NCBI RefSeq assembly: GCF_000758625.1
Contig: NZ_CP009283.1
Coordinates: 1,065,501 to 1,129,500, forward strand
Direction: 5' to 3'
Length of the DNA: 64,000 nt
DNA from: Paenibacillus sp. FSL R7-0273
Lineage (GTDB): Bacteria > Bacillota > Bacilli > Paenibacillales > Paenibacillaceae
The position numbers were made by a program, and so were the translations under genes. This document shows, piece by piece, positions 1-10,113 of the stretch. The notes under the pieces were generated by a model. It was not told where the DNA came from. It saw only the letters and a list, made by a program, of their open reading frames with translations, and made no database searches. Numbering within the stretch: position 1 is the first letter of the stretch; each line of letters opens with the position of its first letter.

Positions 1-2
1 TA

Positions 3-2084
3 ACCCGTGCCGAGGCTGAGGCCGGGCTGGACGATGATACGTATTACATGGCGATTATTGTTCCTGAGGATTTCTCCGCCAGCGCGACGACGCTGCTGGA
101 GGCAGACCCGCAGCCGGCCAAAATCATTTACGAGCCGAATGAAGGCTATAACTTCCTGGCCGGCCAGATCGGCGGAACCGCTGTTAAGGATATCAAGACC
201 AAGGTATCTGCCAAAATTACAGAAGCGTACACGACTTCTGTGTTCGACAAGATTACAGAAATTGCTGACGGCCTCGGGGATGCCGGAGACGGGGCGACCC
301 AAATCGCCGACGGTGCAGCCAAGCTGGATGACGGTGCGCTCAAGCTCAAGGATAATCTGCTTGTACTGACTGAGGGTACCGGCAAGCTGGTAGAGGGAGT
401 AGCACCGCTGACTGAAGGCGTAACAGCCCTTAATAACGGAGCAGCGGCGCTGGAGAGCGGCAGCAGCACCCTGGCAGGCGGACTTGAGCAATTGTCCGCC
501 GCACATAAAAAGCTGCAGGCCGGCGTATCGCAGACAGCGGACGGCAGCAAGCAGCTCAGCGCAGGCCTGAAGCAGTCCGAGGCCGGAGCCAAGGCTCTTC
601 AGACCGGCACGCAGTCGGCAGTCGACGGAACAGCGAAGCTGCAGGCCGGCACGCAGTCCGTAGTGGACGGCAGCGCCAAGCTGGCAGCCGGACTGACGGA
701 CGCAAGTGAAGGCAGTGCGAAGCTGGAAGCCGGTCTTCAGGCTTCCAAGGAAGGCAGCGCTAAGGTAAGCGCCGCTGCCAAGGCGGTGTCCGACGGCCTG
801 CAGCAGCTGGCCAAGTCGAACCCGCAGCTTGCTGCAAGCGCAGATGTGCAGAAGCTGCTGGCCGCAAGCGCCGCTGTAGCCGAAGGCACAGCGCAGCTCG
901 ATCAGAGCCAGCAGCAGCTGCTGGCTGGCGCAACGTCGCTGCACAGCGGCCACGGGCAGCTGGTGCAGGGCGCGAACCAGCTGCAGGCGGGAACGCAGCA
1001 GCTGGACGCGGGGGTTACGCAGCTGCATGAAGGTGCGCAGCAGCTGAATGCAGGCAGCACGCAGCTGCTGGCCGGGCAGCAGCAGCTCCTGGCCGGCGCA
1101 GCGAAGCTGGAGACCGGCGGCGGCACGCTGTCCGCCGGGATGCAGCAGTTCGGCGCGAAGCTGGACGAAGCGGCCGCAGGCGGTGCGAAGCTGGCTGACG
1201 GCGGCAAGGCGCTGGAGGCGGGCACCTCTAAGCTGCTGGCAGGCGCAGGCCAGCTCAGCAGCGGGCTTAGCTCAGTGGCCGACGGCTCGAAGCAGCTTAG
1301 CGATGGTGCGGGCCAGCTGAAGGACGGCCTCGATGAGCTGAAGACCGGCTCCGGCGAGCTGGCCTCCAAGCTTGGGGATGCCGCTACGCAGACCAGCACC
1401 GTGAACAAGAGCGATGCGCTGGTAGCCATGTTCGCACAGCCGGTGCAGATTGAAGAAGTAAAGGTCAGCGCAGTGCCGAACTACGGCACAGGATTCGCCC
1501 CTTACTTCCTGTCACTCGGACTATTCGTAGGCGCGCTGATCTGTACGCTGGTCATTCCGATGAGCAGCTCCGAGGTTCCCGGCGCAAGCCGGTTCAACCG
1601 GTTCATCAGCCGCACGCTGACCTTCTCGATGATGAGTGTGCTCCAGTCGCTGATGGCGGCGATGATAGTACTCTACGGGCTGGGCCTTGAAGTGCAGAAT
1701 GTAGCCTTGTTCTATGCATTTACCTTTATTACGAGCATCTCGTTTATGTGGATGATTCAGGCGATTGTAACCTGGCTGGATCAGCCTGGGCGGTTTGTAG
1801 TCATTGTGATCCTGATCTTCCAGCTGACTACAAGTGCAGGAACCTTCCCGCTGGAGCTGATTCCGGGCTGGATGAAGTTCTTCAATCCGCTGCTTCCGAT
1901 GACCTACAGCGTCCGCGGATTTAAGGCAGCCATCTCCACAGGCAATTACGGTATGATGTGGAGTGATGCGGGAGTCCTGGCCATTTATGGAATTGTATTC
2001 CTGGCACTTACCTTTACCTACTTCATGACCCGTGAACAGGAGAATGAAATTACTGTAAAAGGTGAACAAGTGTTGACTGTATAA
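3..2084 (+). CDS. YhgE/Pip-type membrane protein, 5' end outside window
   Basis: The reading frame is already open at the window edge, so the N-terminus (in this family one membrane segment and part of the outer domain) is missing. What remains begins with a short folded stretch (roughly residues 1-90), then about 380 residues of repeated units of the form 'L-x-x-G-x-x-x-L' rich in Ala, Gly, Gln and Ser, expected to form a long extracellular coiled stalk. It ends with five or six hydrophobic membrane segments starting near the sequence PYFLSLGLFVGAL. This matches the YhgE/Pip (phage infection protein) family, whose members include the phage receptor YueB of Bacillus subtilis. In-frame ATG codons inside the visible part are not credible starts because coding sequence continues upstream. 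Function in this organism is unknown; export or phage adsorption are the family precedents. Confidence 0.85.
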   Translation, partial: TRAEAEAGLDDDTYYMAIIVPEDFSASATTLLEADPQPAKIIYEPNEGYNFLAGQIGGTAVKDIKTKVSAKITEAYTTSVFDKITEIADGLGDAGDGATQIADGAAKLDDGALKLKDNLLVLTEGTGKLVEGVAPLTEGVTALNNGAAALESGSSTLAGGLEQLSAAHKKLQAGVSQTADGSKQLSAGLKQSEAGAKALQTGTQSAVDGTAKLQAGTQSVVDGSAKLAAGLTDASEGSAKLEAGLQASKEGSAKVSAAAKAVSDGLQQLAKSNPQLAASADVQKLLAASAAVAEGTAQLDQSQQQLLAGATSLHSGHGQLVQGANQLQAGTQQLDAGVTQLHEGAQQLNAGSTQLLAGQQQLLAGAAKLETGGGTLSAGMQQFGAKLDEAAAGGAKLADGGKALEAGTSKLLAGAGQLSSGLSSVADGSKQLSDGAGQLKDGLDELKTGSGELASKLGDAATQTSTVNKSDALVAMFAQPVQIEEVKVSAVPNYGTGFAPYFLSLGLFVGALICTLVIPMSSSEVPGASRFNRFISRTLTFSMMSVLQSLMAAMIVLYGLGLEVQNVALFYAFTFITSISFMWMIQAIVTWLDQPGRFVVIVILIFQLTTSAGTFPLELIPGWMKFFNPLLPMTYSVRGFKAAISTGNYGMMWSDAGVLAIYGIVFLALTFTYFMTREQENEITVKGEQVLTV

Positions 2085-2114
2085 CGAATTTGCCGCAAAT
2101 TGGCCAAACTTAGC

Positions 2115-2148
2115 AAAGGACGCCCTGATGAGGGCGTCCTTTGTATTT
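2115..2148 (+). terminator. Rho-independent terminator after the YhgE-type gene
   Basis: A perfect 12-bp stem (2115-2126 with 2131-2142) with a 4-nt loop, followed by a T-rich tract, starting 30 bp after the stop codon. Confidence 0.9.
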
Positions 2149-2381
2149 TCATATGCGGAAAAGTCCATAAAAAAAGATATATAGTGAAAATAAAACCCTG
2201 TTGAAGCGTTTCCAATGTATAAGTGCTTATTCATGATTAATGCATAAATATTCACTATAAGGTTTTTTTACACTTTCACTCAGTAAAGCTGTACCGTAAA
2301 AACAAATGTTAATCAAACTCATAAAAAACTTTAAATTGCACTCATGTAAGGTCGATGATAAACTTATATAACCAATCTGGC

Positions 2382-2409
2382 TTGAATAAATATTAAGAAT
2401 TTCTATGTA
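2382..2409 (+). promoter_or_regulatory. Possible sigma-A promoter for gltB
   Basis: TTGAAT (2382-2387) and TATGTA (2404-2409) are 16 bp apart, about 45 bp before the gltB start. The match is moderate. The 2149-2450 gap is A/T-rich and shows nothing else recognisable; a GltC-type operator could not be confirmed by eye. Confidence 0.35.
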
Positions 2410-2456
2410 ACATTTTCCTGAGAAATAAGGTCTACTTTAGAATAGAAAGGTTGCGT

Positions 2457-5400
2457 ATGATGAGACACACTGAACTGCCCAACAAACAAGGTCTTTATGA
2501 TCCCCAGTTCGAAAAAGATGCATGCGGCATGGGCTTTGTCGCCCATATTAAAGGTAAGCCTTCCCATGATATCGTAAGCAACGCTTTGACCATGCTCTTT
2601 AATATGGAGCATCGCGGCGGACAGGGAAGCGAGCCGAACTCCGGTGACGGAGCAGGCATTATGCTGCAAATTCCGCACCGTTTCTTTGCCGGTGAAGCCA
2701 GCAAGCTTGGCTTTGAGCTGCCGGAACAGGGCCAATATGGCGTGGGTATGATCTTTTTGTCTCATAATGAGGAGATCCGCGCCCGCCATGAAGCTCTGTT
2801 AAGCGAGATTATTGCTGAAGAAGGCCAGGTAGTGCTGGGATACCGCGATGTTCCCACCTATGATGAAATGCTGGGCAAAACCGCTAAGGCTGCCAAGCCA
2901 TATGTACGCCAGGTATTTATCGGCCGTTCGGAAGGCCTTGCTGATGAGCTTGCCTTTGAACGCAAGCTGTTTGTAATCCGCAAGCGTGCAGAGCTCGCAA
3001 TCCGCTATGGCGGCGTTGAAGAGGCTGAATCCTTTTATATGCCAAGCATGTCCTGCCGTAAGATCGTATACAAAGGCATGCTGACAACCGAGCAGGTAGG
3101 CCAGTTCTACCTGGATCTGCAGAATGAAGAGCTGGAGTCGGCAATCGCCCTGGTTCACTCCCGTTTCAGCACCAATACGTTCCCGAGCTGGGAACGTGCC
3201 CACCCGTACCGCTTCATGATCCATAACGGTGAGATTAATACGCTGCGCGGTAACGTGAACTGGATGCATGCCCGCCAGTCCCTGTTCAAGAGCGAAGTAT
3301 TCGGGGAATCGCTGGGTAAGATCAAGCCGATCGTGAACCCTGACGGTTCGGATACCGCGATGTTCGATAATACCTTTGAGTTCCTGTACCTCAGCGGACG
3401 CTCCCTGCCGCATGTGGCCATGATGATGGTTCCTGAGCCTTGGAGCAATCATGAGACCATGAGCGACGAGAAGAAGGCCTTCTATGAATACCACAGCACA
3501 CTGATGGAGCCGTGGGACGGGCCGGCGGCGATGGGCTTTACTGACGGTGTGCAAATCGGCGCAATGCTTGACCGCAACGGTCTGCGTCCTGCGCGTTATT
3601 ATGTAACCAAAGACGATATGATTATTTTGTCCTCTGAGGCGGGAGTGCTCGATATTCCGGCAGAGGATGTATTATACAAGGACCGGCTGAGACCAGGCCG
3701 TATGCTGCTGGTTGACACGAAGCAGGGACGGATTATCTCCGACGAGGAAGTCAAGGCTTCCATCGCTTCCGAGCAGCCTTACCGCCAGTGGCTCGAAGAG
3801 CATCTGATCGGCCTTGATCAGCTTCCGGAAGCGCCTGAGCTGCCGAATCCGAAGCATGACAATGTGCAGCAGCTGCAGCAGTCGTTCGGCTATACCTTCG
3901 AGGATCTGCGCAAGGTGCTGGAGCCAATGGCCTCCACTGGTGCCGAAGCTGTCGGCTCTATGGGCTATGATGCGCCGCTGGCCGTGCTCTCGGACCGTCC
4001 GCAGCGTCTCTACAACTACTTTAAACAAATGTTCGCGCAGGTAACCAACCCGCCGATCGATGCGATCCGTGAAGAGCTGGTTACTTCCACAGCGACTACA
4101 ATCGGTCCTGAGCGCAACCTCTTGAAGCCTGAGCCTGAGAGCTGCCGCCAGATTTCCCTGGACTCGCCGATCCTCTCCAATGAGGATTTCGCGAAGATCC
4201 GCCACGTCCGCCGTGCAGGCTTCAAGTCGATGTCCATCCCGATCCTGTTCCCGGCTGAGCTTGGAGCGGAGGGCATGCGCATCGCGCTTGACCGCATGAA
4301 CGAGGCGGCTGACCGCGTAATGGCCAAGGGGCATAATATTCTTATTCTGTCTGACCGCGGTGTAGACCGTGAGAATGCAGCCATTCCGGCGCTGCTGGCT
4401 GTATCCAGCCTGCATCACCACCTGATCCGCTCCGGATCACGGACCAAGGTCAGCATCCTGCTGGAATCCGGCGAACCGCGTGAGGTACACCATTACGCGC
4501 TGCTGCTCGGCTACGGCGTAAGTGCAGTCAATCCGTATCTGGCGTTTGAAAGCCTGGACGACATGATCGGCCAGGGTCTGCTGCGCGGCATCTCGCATGA
4601 GAAGGCTGTGAAGAATTACATTAAGGCTGCGACGAAGAGCGTAGTTAAAATATTGTCCAAGATGGGTATCTCCACAATCCAATCGTACCGCGGAGCACAG
4701 ATCTTTGAAGCGGTCGGCCTGAGCACAGAGTTTGTGGACCGTTACTTCACCTGGACACCTTCCCGCATCGGCGGTATCGGCCTGGAAGAAGTGGCGGCTG
4801 AAGCACTGTCTCACCACAACCGTGCCTTCACCGAGAAGGACGGCAACGACAAGGTGCTGGATTCCGGCGGCGACTATCAATGGCGCAGTGACGGGGAGGA
4901 CCACCTGTTCAACCCGCAGACGATCCACATGCTGCAGCATTCCGTACGCAGCGGTGACTACGCACTGTACAAGAAATATGCGGCACTTGTTCAGGGTGAG
5001 ACCAAGAAGCATCAGACCATCCGCTCCATGCTGGAATTCAAATCCGTGAACCAGCCGGTTCCATTGGATGAAGTGGAGCCGGCGGAATCAATTATGAAAC
5101 GCTTTAAGACCGGAGCCATGTCGTTCGGCTCCATCAGTAAGGAAGCCCATGAGACACTGGCTATTGCAATGAACCGTATCGGCGGCAAGAGCAACACCGG
5201 TGAGGGCGGGGAAGATCCGGCCCGCTTCATTCCTGACGCTAACGGCGATTCCCGCCGCAGTGCGATCAAGCAGGTGGCATCGGGACGCTTCGGGGTAACC
5301 TCGAATTATCTGGTGAACGCCGATGAGATCCAGATTAAGATGGCACAGGGAGCAAAGCCGGGTGAAGGCGGACAGCTTCCGGGCCGTAAGGTGTATCCTT

Positions 5401-7055
5401 GGGTAGCGGAAGTACGCGGCTCCACAGCAGGTGTAGGTCTGATCTCACCGCCGCCGCATCATGATATCTATTCCATCGAGGATCTGGCAGAGCTGATCTA
5501 TGATTTGAAGAACGCTAATCCGCGGGCCAGCATCAACGTGAAGCTGGTGTCCGAGGTTGGTGTCGGAACGATTGCCGCAGGCGTAGCCAAAGGCCGTGCC
5601 GATATTATCCTGATCAGCGGTTATGACGGCGGTACCGGGGCTTCCCCGATGAACTCCATCCGCCATGCCGGTCTGCCGTGGGAGCTCGGGCTTGCCGAGA
5701 CGCACCAGACGCTTATGCTGAACAATCTGCGTGACCGTGTTGTACTGGAAACAGACGGTAAGATGCTCAGCGGACGCGACCTTGCGGTAGCGGTGCTGCT
5801 GGGAGCGGAGGAATATGGATTCGCGACCGCGCCGCTCGTAGCGGTCGGCTGTATCATGATGCGCGTCTGCCAGATGGATACCTGTCCGGTCGGCGTTGCC
5901 ACCCAGAACCCGGATCTGCGCAAGAACTTTACCGGTGATCCGCAGCATGTCGTTAACTTTATGACCTTCGTAGCACAGGATCTGCGCGAAATTATGGCAG
6001 AGCTTGGCTTCCGCACCATCGAAGAGATGGTCGGACGTACGGATTGCCTGGATGCGGTTCATGCTTCTGACCATTGGAAGAAGAAAGGCGTTGACCTGAG
6101 CAGCCTGCTGCACACTCCGGAGCTTCCGGAGGGAAGCACACGCTTCCGCAGCAAGTTCCAGAATCATGGCCTGGAAGAAACGATTGACGTATCGAAGCTG
6201 CTCGATCTGGCTGCTCCGGCGCTGGAATCCGGCCAGGCGGTAGAGGTATCCCTGCCGATTACTAACGTCAACCGTGCAGTGGGTACAATCCTGGGCAGTG
6301 AGCTTACCCGTAAGTACGGTGCTGCCGGACTGCCGGATGATACAATCCGCCTGAACTTCACCGGCTCTGCCGGACAGAGTCTTGGTGCTTTCGTTCCTAA
6401 GGGGATTACGATTACGGTCGAAGGCGACTCCAATGACTATGTAGGTAAAGGTCTATCCGGAGGCAAGCTGATCATCAAGCCGTCTCCTAAAGCTACCTTT
6501 GCTGCCGAAGACAACATCATTATCGGAAATACGGCGCTCTACGGTGCAACCGGCGGTGAAGCGTATATCAACGGGATTGCCGGTGAACGCTTCGCTGTCC
6601 GCAACTCCGGCGCGAACGTAGTGGTTGAAGGCGTGGGCGACCACGGCTGTGAATATATGACAGGCGGCCGCGTAGCCGTTCTGGGTGCAACCGGCCGCAA
6701 CTTCGCGGCAGGGATGTCCGGCGGTATCGCCTATGTCTATGATCCGGAGAACAGCTTCATTAAACGCTGCAACCTGGAGATGGTTCTGCTGGAGCGTGTT
6801 GAGGAGGCTGACGAAGCAGCCGAGCTGCACAAGCTGATCTCCCGCCATGCTGAGCTTACCGGCAGTGCTGCGGCAGACCGGATTCTCGGCAGCTGGGAAG
6901 CTTCCCTCCCGAAGTTCGTCCGCGTCATTCCGAAGGATTACAAGCGGATGCTGGAGCAGATCCGCAAGGTTGAGCAGACCGGCCTGACCGGCGAGGCTGC
7001 CCTGATGGCTGCTTTTGAAGCCAATATGCGTGAGCTTGCGCGTGTTGGAGGCTAA
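2457..7055 (+). CDS. gltB: Glutamate synthase (GOGAT) large subunit
   Basis: Transfers the amide nitrogen of glutamine to 2-oxoglutarate to give glutamate. About 1532 residues, full length for the bacterial large subunit. Domains in order: class II amidotransferase with the nucleophile Cys in DACGMGF after a short propeptide (the family is trimmed so that this Cys becomes residue 1); central linker domain; FMN-binding synthase domain containing PGEGGQLPG; three cysteines for a 3Fe-4S cluster in the pattern C-x5-C-x4-C ([12 protein letters not shown]); and a C-terminal beta-helix rich in Gly. Start: AAAGG at 2446-2450 lies 6 nt before ATG 2457. A TTG at 2451 is also in frame but abuts the ribosome site, and ATG 2460 is equally possible. 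The small subunit gltD does not follow; the next gene is unrelated and 820 bp away. Confidence 0.97.
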   Translation: MMRHTELPNKQGLYDPQFEKDACGMGFVAHIKGKPSHDIVSNALTMLFNMEHRGGQGSEPNSGDGAGIMLQIPHRFFAGEASKLGFELPEQGQYGVGMIFLSHNEEIRARHEALLSEIIAEEGQVVLGYRDVPTYDEMLGKTAKAAKPYVRQVFIGRSEGLADELAFERKLFVIRKRAELAIRYGGVEEAESFYMPSMSCRKIVYKGMLTTEQVGQFYLDLQNEELESAIALVHSRFSTNTFPSWERAHPYRFMIHNGEINTLRGNVNWMHARQSLFKSEVFGESLGKIKPIVNPDGSDTAMFDNTFEFLYLSGRSLPHVAMMMVPEPWSNHETMSDEKKAFYEYHSTLMEPWDGPAAMGFTDGVQIGAMLDRNGLRPARYYVTKDDMIILSSEAGVLDIPAEDVLYKDRLRPGRMLLVDTKQGRIISDEEVKASIASEQPYRQWLEEHLIGLDQLPEAPELPNPKHDNVQQLQQSFGYTFEDLRKVLEPMASTGAEAVGSMGYDAPLAVLSDRPQRLYNYFKQMFAQVTNPPIDAIREELVTSTATTIGPERNLLKPEPESCRQISLDSPILSNEDFAKIRHVRRAGFKSMSIPILFPAELGAEGMRIALDRMNEAADRVMAKGHNILILSDRGVDRENAAIPALLAVSSLHHHLIRSGSRTKVSILLESGEPREVHHYALLLGYGVSAVNPYLAFESLDDMIGQGLLRGISHEKAVKNYIKAATKSVVKILSKMGISTIQSYRGAQIFEAVGLSTEFVDRYFTWTPSRIGGIGLEEVAAEALSHHNRAFTEKDGNDKVLDSGGDYQWRSDGEDHLFNPQTIHMLQHSVRSGDYALYKKYAALVQGETKKHQTIRSMLEFKSVNQPVPLDEVEPAESIMKRFKTGAMSFGSISKEAHETLAIAMNRIGGKSNTGEGGEDPARFIPDANGDSRRSAIKQVASGRFGVTSNYLVNADEIQIKMAQGAKPGEGGQLPGRKVYPWVAEVRGSTAGVGLISPPPHHDIYSIEDLAELIYDLKNANPRASINVKLVSEVGVGTIAAGVAKGRADIILISGYDGGTGASPMNSIRHAGLPWELGLAETHQTLMLNNLRDRVVLETDGKMLSGRDLAVAVLLGAEEYGFATAPLVAVGCIMMRVCQMDTCPVGVATQNPDLRKNFTGDPQHVVNFMTFVAQDLREIMAELGFRTIEEMVGRTDCLDAVHASDHWKKKGVDLSSLLHTPELPEGSTRFRSKFQNHGLEETIDVSKLLDLAAPALESGQAVEVSLPITNVNRAVGTILGSELTRKYGAAGLPDDTIRLNFTGSAGQSLGAFVPKGITITVEGDSNDYVGKGLSGGKLIIKPSPKATFAAEDNIIIGNTALYGATGGEAYINGIAGERFAVRNSGANVVVEGVGDHGCEYMTGGRVAVLGATGRNFAAGMSGGIAYVYDPENSFIKRCNLEMVLLERVEEADEAAELHKLISRHAELTGSAAADRILGSWEASLPKFVRVIPKDYKRMLEQIRKVEQTGLTGEAALMAAFEANMRELARVGG

Positions 7056-7099
7056 GCATAACCTGCTGTGCTAAGCAGCTTGGTGTAACAAAGAGTAAA

Positions 7100-7141
7100 G
7101 AGCTGTATCCTTCCGCATTGGGGAGGATGCAGCTTTTTTTG
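7100..7141 (+). terminator. Terminator after gltB
   Basis: A 14-bp stem with one mismatch (7101-7114 with 7121-7134) followed by a run of T, 45 bp past the gltB stop. Confidence 0.9.
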
Positions 7142-7391
7142 CGTGCACCAGTATAGAGAAACAGCTAGCCCTGGTAAATAAAAAGCTTGATGCGAGCCTG
7201 GAGGGAGCAGCCCCTTTTAAGGGGTTATGCTTTGAGTTGAGACGGCTTCTAAAGGCAGCTAGCCGGGTACTGTCCAGAATAAAGTTTGACAATCGAGGCC
7301 CGTCCTTATCCCTAGCGTTACAAAATAGTTAGTAATGTTTATCTAAATTTCAAACGGCTTCGCCTTTCTAGCCAAAAGTGTGGGAGCGGAC

Positions 7392-7519
7392 GAAGTAACG
7401 GTAAAAATCCCATTAAATGTTCCCAAAGTAGGCAGGGAGAGCGGAAGTAACGGTAAAAACCCCGTTAAATGTTCCCAAAGTAGGCAGAGAGGGCCGAAGT
7501 AACGGTAAAAATCCCGTTG
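7392..7519 (+). repeat. 52-bp tandem repeat, about 2.4 copies
   Basis: Units starting with GAAGTAACGGTAAAAA begin at 7392, 7444 and 7496, an exact 52-bp period; the third copy is cut after about 24 bp. Each unit contains the imperfect palindrome AACGG-TAAAAA-CCCGTT. It lies in the 7142-7676 gap, in which no gene is seen. Confidence 0.9.
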
Positions 7520-7686
7520 TTTTGACTAACTAATGCTCCGATTAAAGGTTTAGGGAGAGCGGCAACTAGACCAGAGCTTGCTCAGCCCGCTTAAATCATC
7601 TTTAAGTTGGTCATCCCTTCCTTTTCCCCCTGTTTTCAGGAAAAAGACAGGATGTGGTAATATGAAAAATATATAAAATGAAATGC

Positions 7687-7838
7687 TTATATAGATTGGG
7701 CTGGAAATTTGATGTTAAGGGAAAAGCTCACTACGGAGTCATAAGCTGTCTGCGGATTTCAACCGCGGGGCCGGTAGTCCAAATATTCTCTGGAGTCACG
7801 GCTAATCCTAAACAGAATATTTCTTGGTTCAATTTAAA
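7687..7838 (+). repeat. MITE-like dispersed element, short copy
   Basis: This stretch shares several blocks in the same order with 51713-51928: a left end reading TATATAGATTG, GTTAAGGGAAAAG, GTCTGCGGATTTCAACCG, AGTCCAAA-ATTCTCTGGAGTCAC and a right end resembling GGTTCAAT. It lacks about 60 bp of the interior present in the other copy and its terminal inverted repeats have decayed. It lies directly upstream of the ABC transporter gene, whose ribosome site begins 25 bp later, so it may be transcribed in its leader. Confidence 0.75.
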
Positions 7839-7876
7839 ATCAGGTCATTTTATAACAAAAGAAAGGAAGTGAAGGT

Positions 7877-8806
7877 ATGCCAGTCACAGCAGAATCAGCA
7901 AATAAGCCTGTTGCCAGCCTGATGGGGGTAAGCAAAAAAATAGGCTCCAAAACGCTGGTCAGCGATCTGACGCTCGACATTCCGCCCGGGCAGATTTTTG
8001 GATTCCTCGGCCCTAACGGTGCCGGTAAAACAACTACGATCCGCATGATGGTCGGCCTGATCTCCATCAGCCAGGGGGATATCCTGATCTGCGGACGCAG
8101 TATTAAGGATCATTTCGAGGAGGCTGTCGCGAATATCGGCGCAATTGTAGAGAATCCGGAAATGTACAAGTTCCTCAGCGGCTATCAGAATCTACGGCAG
8201 TATGCCCGGATGGTCCCCGGCGTTACGAAGCAGCGGATTGATGAGGTGGTGGAGCTGGTCGGACTTGGCCAGAGAATTAACGATAAAGTAAAAACCTACT
8301 CGCTGGGCATGCGCCAGCGGCTGGGTGTAGCCCAGGCCCTGCTGCACCGGCCGAAGCTGCTGATCCTGGACGAGCCTACGAACGGTCTTGATCCGCAGGG
8401 TATCCGTGAGCTGCGTGATTATCTGCGGCGGTTATGCCAGACGGAAGGAACAACCGTCTTTGTCTCCAGTCATCTGCTCTCTGAAATGGAGCTGATGTGC
8501 GACAGTGTGGCGATCATCCAGAACGGCCGGCTGATTGATGTCAAGCAGCTCAAGGCTGTGGGAGATGCTGTGCTGCCGGTCACGGAAACGCTGTTTGAGG
8601 TTAATGACCCTGAAGGGGCGCTGGCCCTGCTTGGACAAGGTGTGTTAAAAAATGGGGGAATCTCGCTTATAGCCGGGCGTGAGGAGATTGCTGAGCTGAA
8701 TGCCGCGCTTGTGGCAGCAGGCTTCAAGATATACAGCATCAGAGCGCTGTCACGGTCGCTCGAGGATCAATTCCTGGAAATTACCGGAGGTGAAGGCATT
8801 GGGTGA
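7877..8806 (+). CDS. ABC transporter ATP-binding protein
   Basis: 309 residues; the ATPase of an ABC-2 type exporter. Walker A is GPNGAGKTT (around residue 50), the signature region is TYSLGMRQRLG, and Walker B is LLILDEPTNGLDP. The roughly 90-residue C-terminal tail is typical of the BcrA/YtrB-like subgroup linked to peptide-antibiotic export or resistance and to lipid or Na+ export. The start is ATG 7877, preceded by GGAAGTGAAGG. The gene overlaps the next (permease) gene by 8 nt, so the two are translationally coupled. The substrate cannot be told from sequence alone; no two-component sensor pair sits nearby. Confidence 0.93.
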   Translation: MPVTAESANKPVASLMGVSKKIGSKTLVSDLTLDIPPGQIFGFLGPNGAGKTTTIRMMVGLISISQGDILICGRSIKDHFEEAVANIGAIVENPEMYKFLSGYQNLRQYARMVPGVTKQRIDEVVELVGLGQRINDKVKTYSLGMRQRLGVAQALLHRPKLLILDEPTNGLDPQGIRELRDYLRRLCQTEGTTVFVSSHLLSEMELMCDSVAIIQNGRLIDVKQLKAVGDAVLPVTETLFEVNDPEGALALLGQGVLKNGGISLIAGREEIAELNAALVAAGFKIYSIRALSRSLEDQFLEITGGEGIG

Positions 8807-9587
8807 GTTTGCAGCTCTCATACATAATGAGAACATCAAGATCTACAGCCGTGTGCGTACGTGGATTATGCTGTTTATTCTGGCATTAATGAGCGCGCTG
8901 TTTCCGGCTCTGATCTATTATACAAGCACAGGTGATCCGTCCGGTACGGGAGTATGGGATAACTTTCAGATGACGGTAAGCATCTCCTTTTTTCTGAACA
9001 CAATATTTGCGGTTGTAGTCGCTTCGGATACAGTCGCCAGCGAGTTTTCCTGGGGTACCATTAAGCTGCTGCTGATCCGCCCATGGAGCCGTTCCAAAAT
9101 TCTGCTCTCGAAATATATCTCTGTGGTGCTGTTCAGCCTGTTGAGTACAGCTGTCCTGATTGCATTTGGTTACGGCTCTTCGCTGATTTTCTCCAGATCC
9201 GATTCTTCCAGCTTGATGAATCTGATGTCCTGGAGCCCGGCGGAATATTCATTTATGGATGTATTCTGCCGTTATATCGAGCTGTTCCTGACAACGGCGC
9301 TGGCGTTTATGGTCTCCAGTGTCTTTCGGGCCAGCGGCCTGGCGATCGGCCTGTCGTTGTTTATCATGTTTACCAAGAATATATTTGCTACTCTCTTTAG
9401 TCCCGAACGCTTCGAATGGGCCAATTATCTGATTTTCACGCATATGGATCTGCGGGGCTATTTGATTAGTGATACCGGACCCGGCGGGGTCAGCCTCGGC
9501 TTTTCGGTAGCGGTGCTCGCTGCTTACTATGTGCTGTTTCTGGCAGTTTCCTGGTTCGTCTTTAAGAAGCGGGATGTTGCCGCGTAA
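8799..9587 (+). CDS. ABC-2 type permease
   Basis: 262 residues with about six hydrophobic membrane segments, the membrane partner of the preceding ATPase. The start is taken as TTG 8799 because GGAGG (8786-8790) lies 8 nt before it, and this gives the usual short cytoplasmic N-terminus before the first membrane helix (WIMLFILALMSALFPALIYY). The sequence SEFSWGTIKLLLIRP after the second helix is typical of ABC-2 permeases that resemble BcrB and the Na+ or antibiotic exporters. Reading through from further upstream would give an unlikely Arg- and Ser-rich extension lying inside the ATPase gene. Confidence 0.9.
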   Translation: MGEFAALIHNENIKIYSRVRTWIMLFILALMSALFPALIYYTSTGDPSGTGVWDNFQMTVSISFFLNTIFAVVVASDTVASEFSWGTIKLLLIRPWSRSKILLSKYISVVLFSLLSTAVLIAFGYGSSLIFSRSDSSSLMNLMSWSPAEYSFMDVFCRYIELFLTTALAFMVSSVFRASGLAIGLSLFIMFTKNIFATLFSPERFEWANYLIFTHMDLRGYLISDTGPGGVSLGFSVAVLAAYYVLFLAVSWFVFKKRDVAA

Positions 9588-9603
9588 AAAGAATACCTTA
9601 TAC

Positions 9604-9637
9604 AAAAAAAGGCTAAGCGGACAGTGCCCGCTTAGCC
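9604..9637 (-). terminator. Terminator of the bactofilin operon
   Basis: A perfect 10-bp stem (9611-9620 with 9628-9637), followed on the minus strand by seven T. The stem includes the stop codon of the bactofilin gene. It lies only 24 bp beyond the stop of the convergent permease gene. Confidence 0.85.
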
Positions 9638-10090
9638 TGCTTCACGTTTCGCCTGCTGTTTGGCGGCGCGCTTAGCTGCTTTATCCGCACTGCTGGCATT
9701 CCCGGCTCCGGTACGGCTTTCAGAAGAGGGAGGAGCAGCCGGCTCAGCGGTGGCTATAGAGCCGTTCAGCACACTGCCTTCCATAATGCTCAGCGTGCCA
9801 GCCATAATATTGCCGTGCAGCTGTCCGGTTTCGGTCATAGTGAGCCGCTGGTCGGCAGTGACATCACCGTATACCTTTCCCGCAATAATAATCGCCTTCG
9901 CTTTAATAGAGGAACGTACAGTGCCCTGTTCGCCGACGGTTACGGTCCCCTGGCACTGGATTTCCCCGCTGAAGTTCCCTTCAATCCGCAGATTGGTATC
10001 ACACTGCACCTTGCCCTCCAGATTGCCGCCGTGGCCGATCAGCGAATCCGTAGACCTGAACGGTGCAACCTGCTTGCGTCTGCCCCACAT
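9632..10090 (-). CDS. Bactofilin (polymer-forming cytoskeletal protein)
   Basis: 152 residues. Central residues of about 20-115 form short repeats with Gly and Val at regular spacing (for example GNLEGKVQCDTNLRIEGNF), the right-handed beta-helix that bactofilins use to assemble filaments without nucleotide. The tail is Ala- and Lys-rich (AAKRAAKQQAKREAG) and the N-terminus is short and basic, which in this family can mediate membrane contact. It follows the M23 peptidase gene by 23 bp in the same orientation; paired bactofilin and M23 endopeptidase genes are common and in Helicobacter and other bacteria the filament positions the peptidase to shape the cell wall. Confidence 0.9.
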   Translation of the reverse strand: MWGRRKQVAPFRSTDSLIGHGGNLEGKVQCDTNLRIEGNFSGEIQCQGTVTVGEQGTVRSSIKAKAIIIAGKVYGDVTADQRLTMTETGQLHGNIMAGTLSIMEGSVLNGSIATAEPAAPPSSESRTGAGNASSADKAAKRAAKQQAKREAG

Positions 10091-10113
10091 ATTATTCCCT
10101 CCCGGAAATTGAA

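Noticed and set aside
146..1429. Long open frames on the minus strand opposite the YhgE-type gene
   Set aside because: They mirror the repetitive Ala/Gly/Leu coding strand and give Ser/Ala/Cys/Pro-rich products without ribosome sites.
2799..6167. Several open frames of 190-250 codons opposite gltB
   Set aside because: Shadows of a highly conserved plus-strand gene; no starts with ribosome sites and no family resemblance.
7392..7519. CRISPR array
   Set aside because: The repeats are directly adjacent 52-bp units with no unique spacers; the same applies to 62920-63054.
7678..7872. A 64-codon open frame upstream of the ABC transporter
   Set aside because: It lies inside the MITE-like repeat and has no ribosome site.
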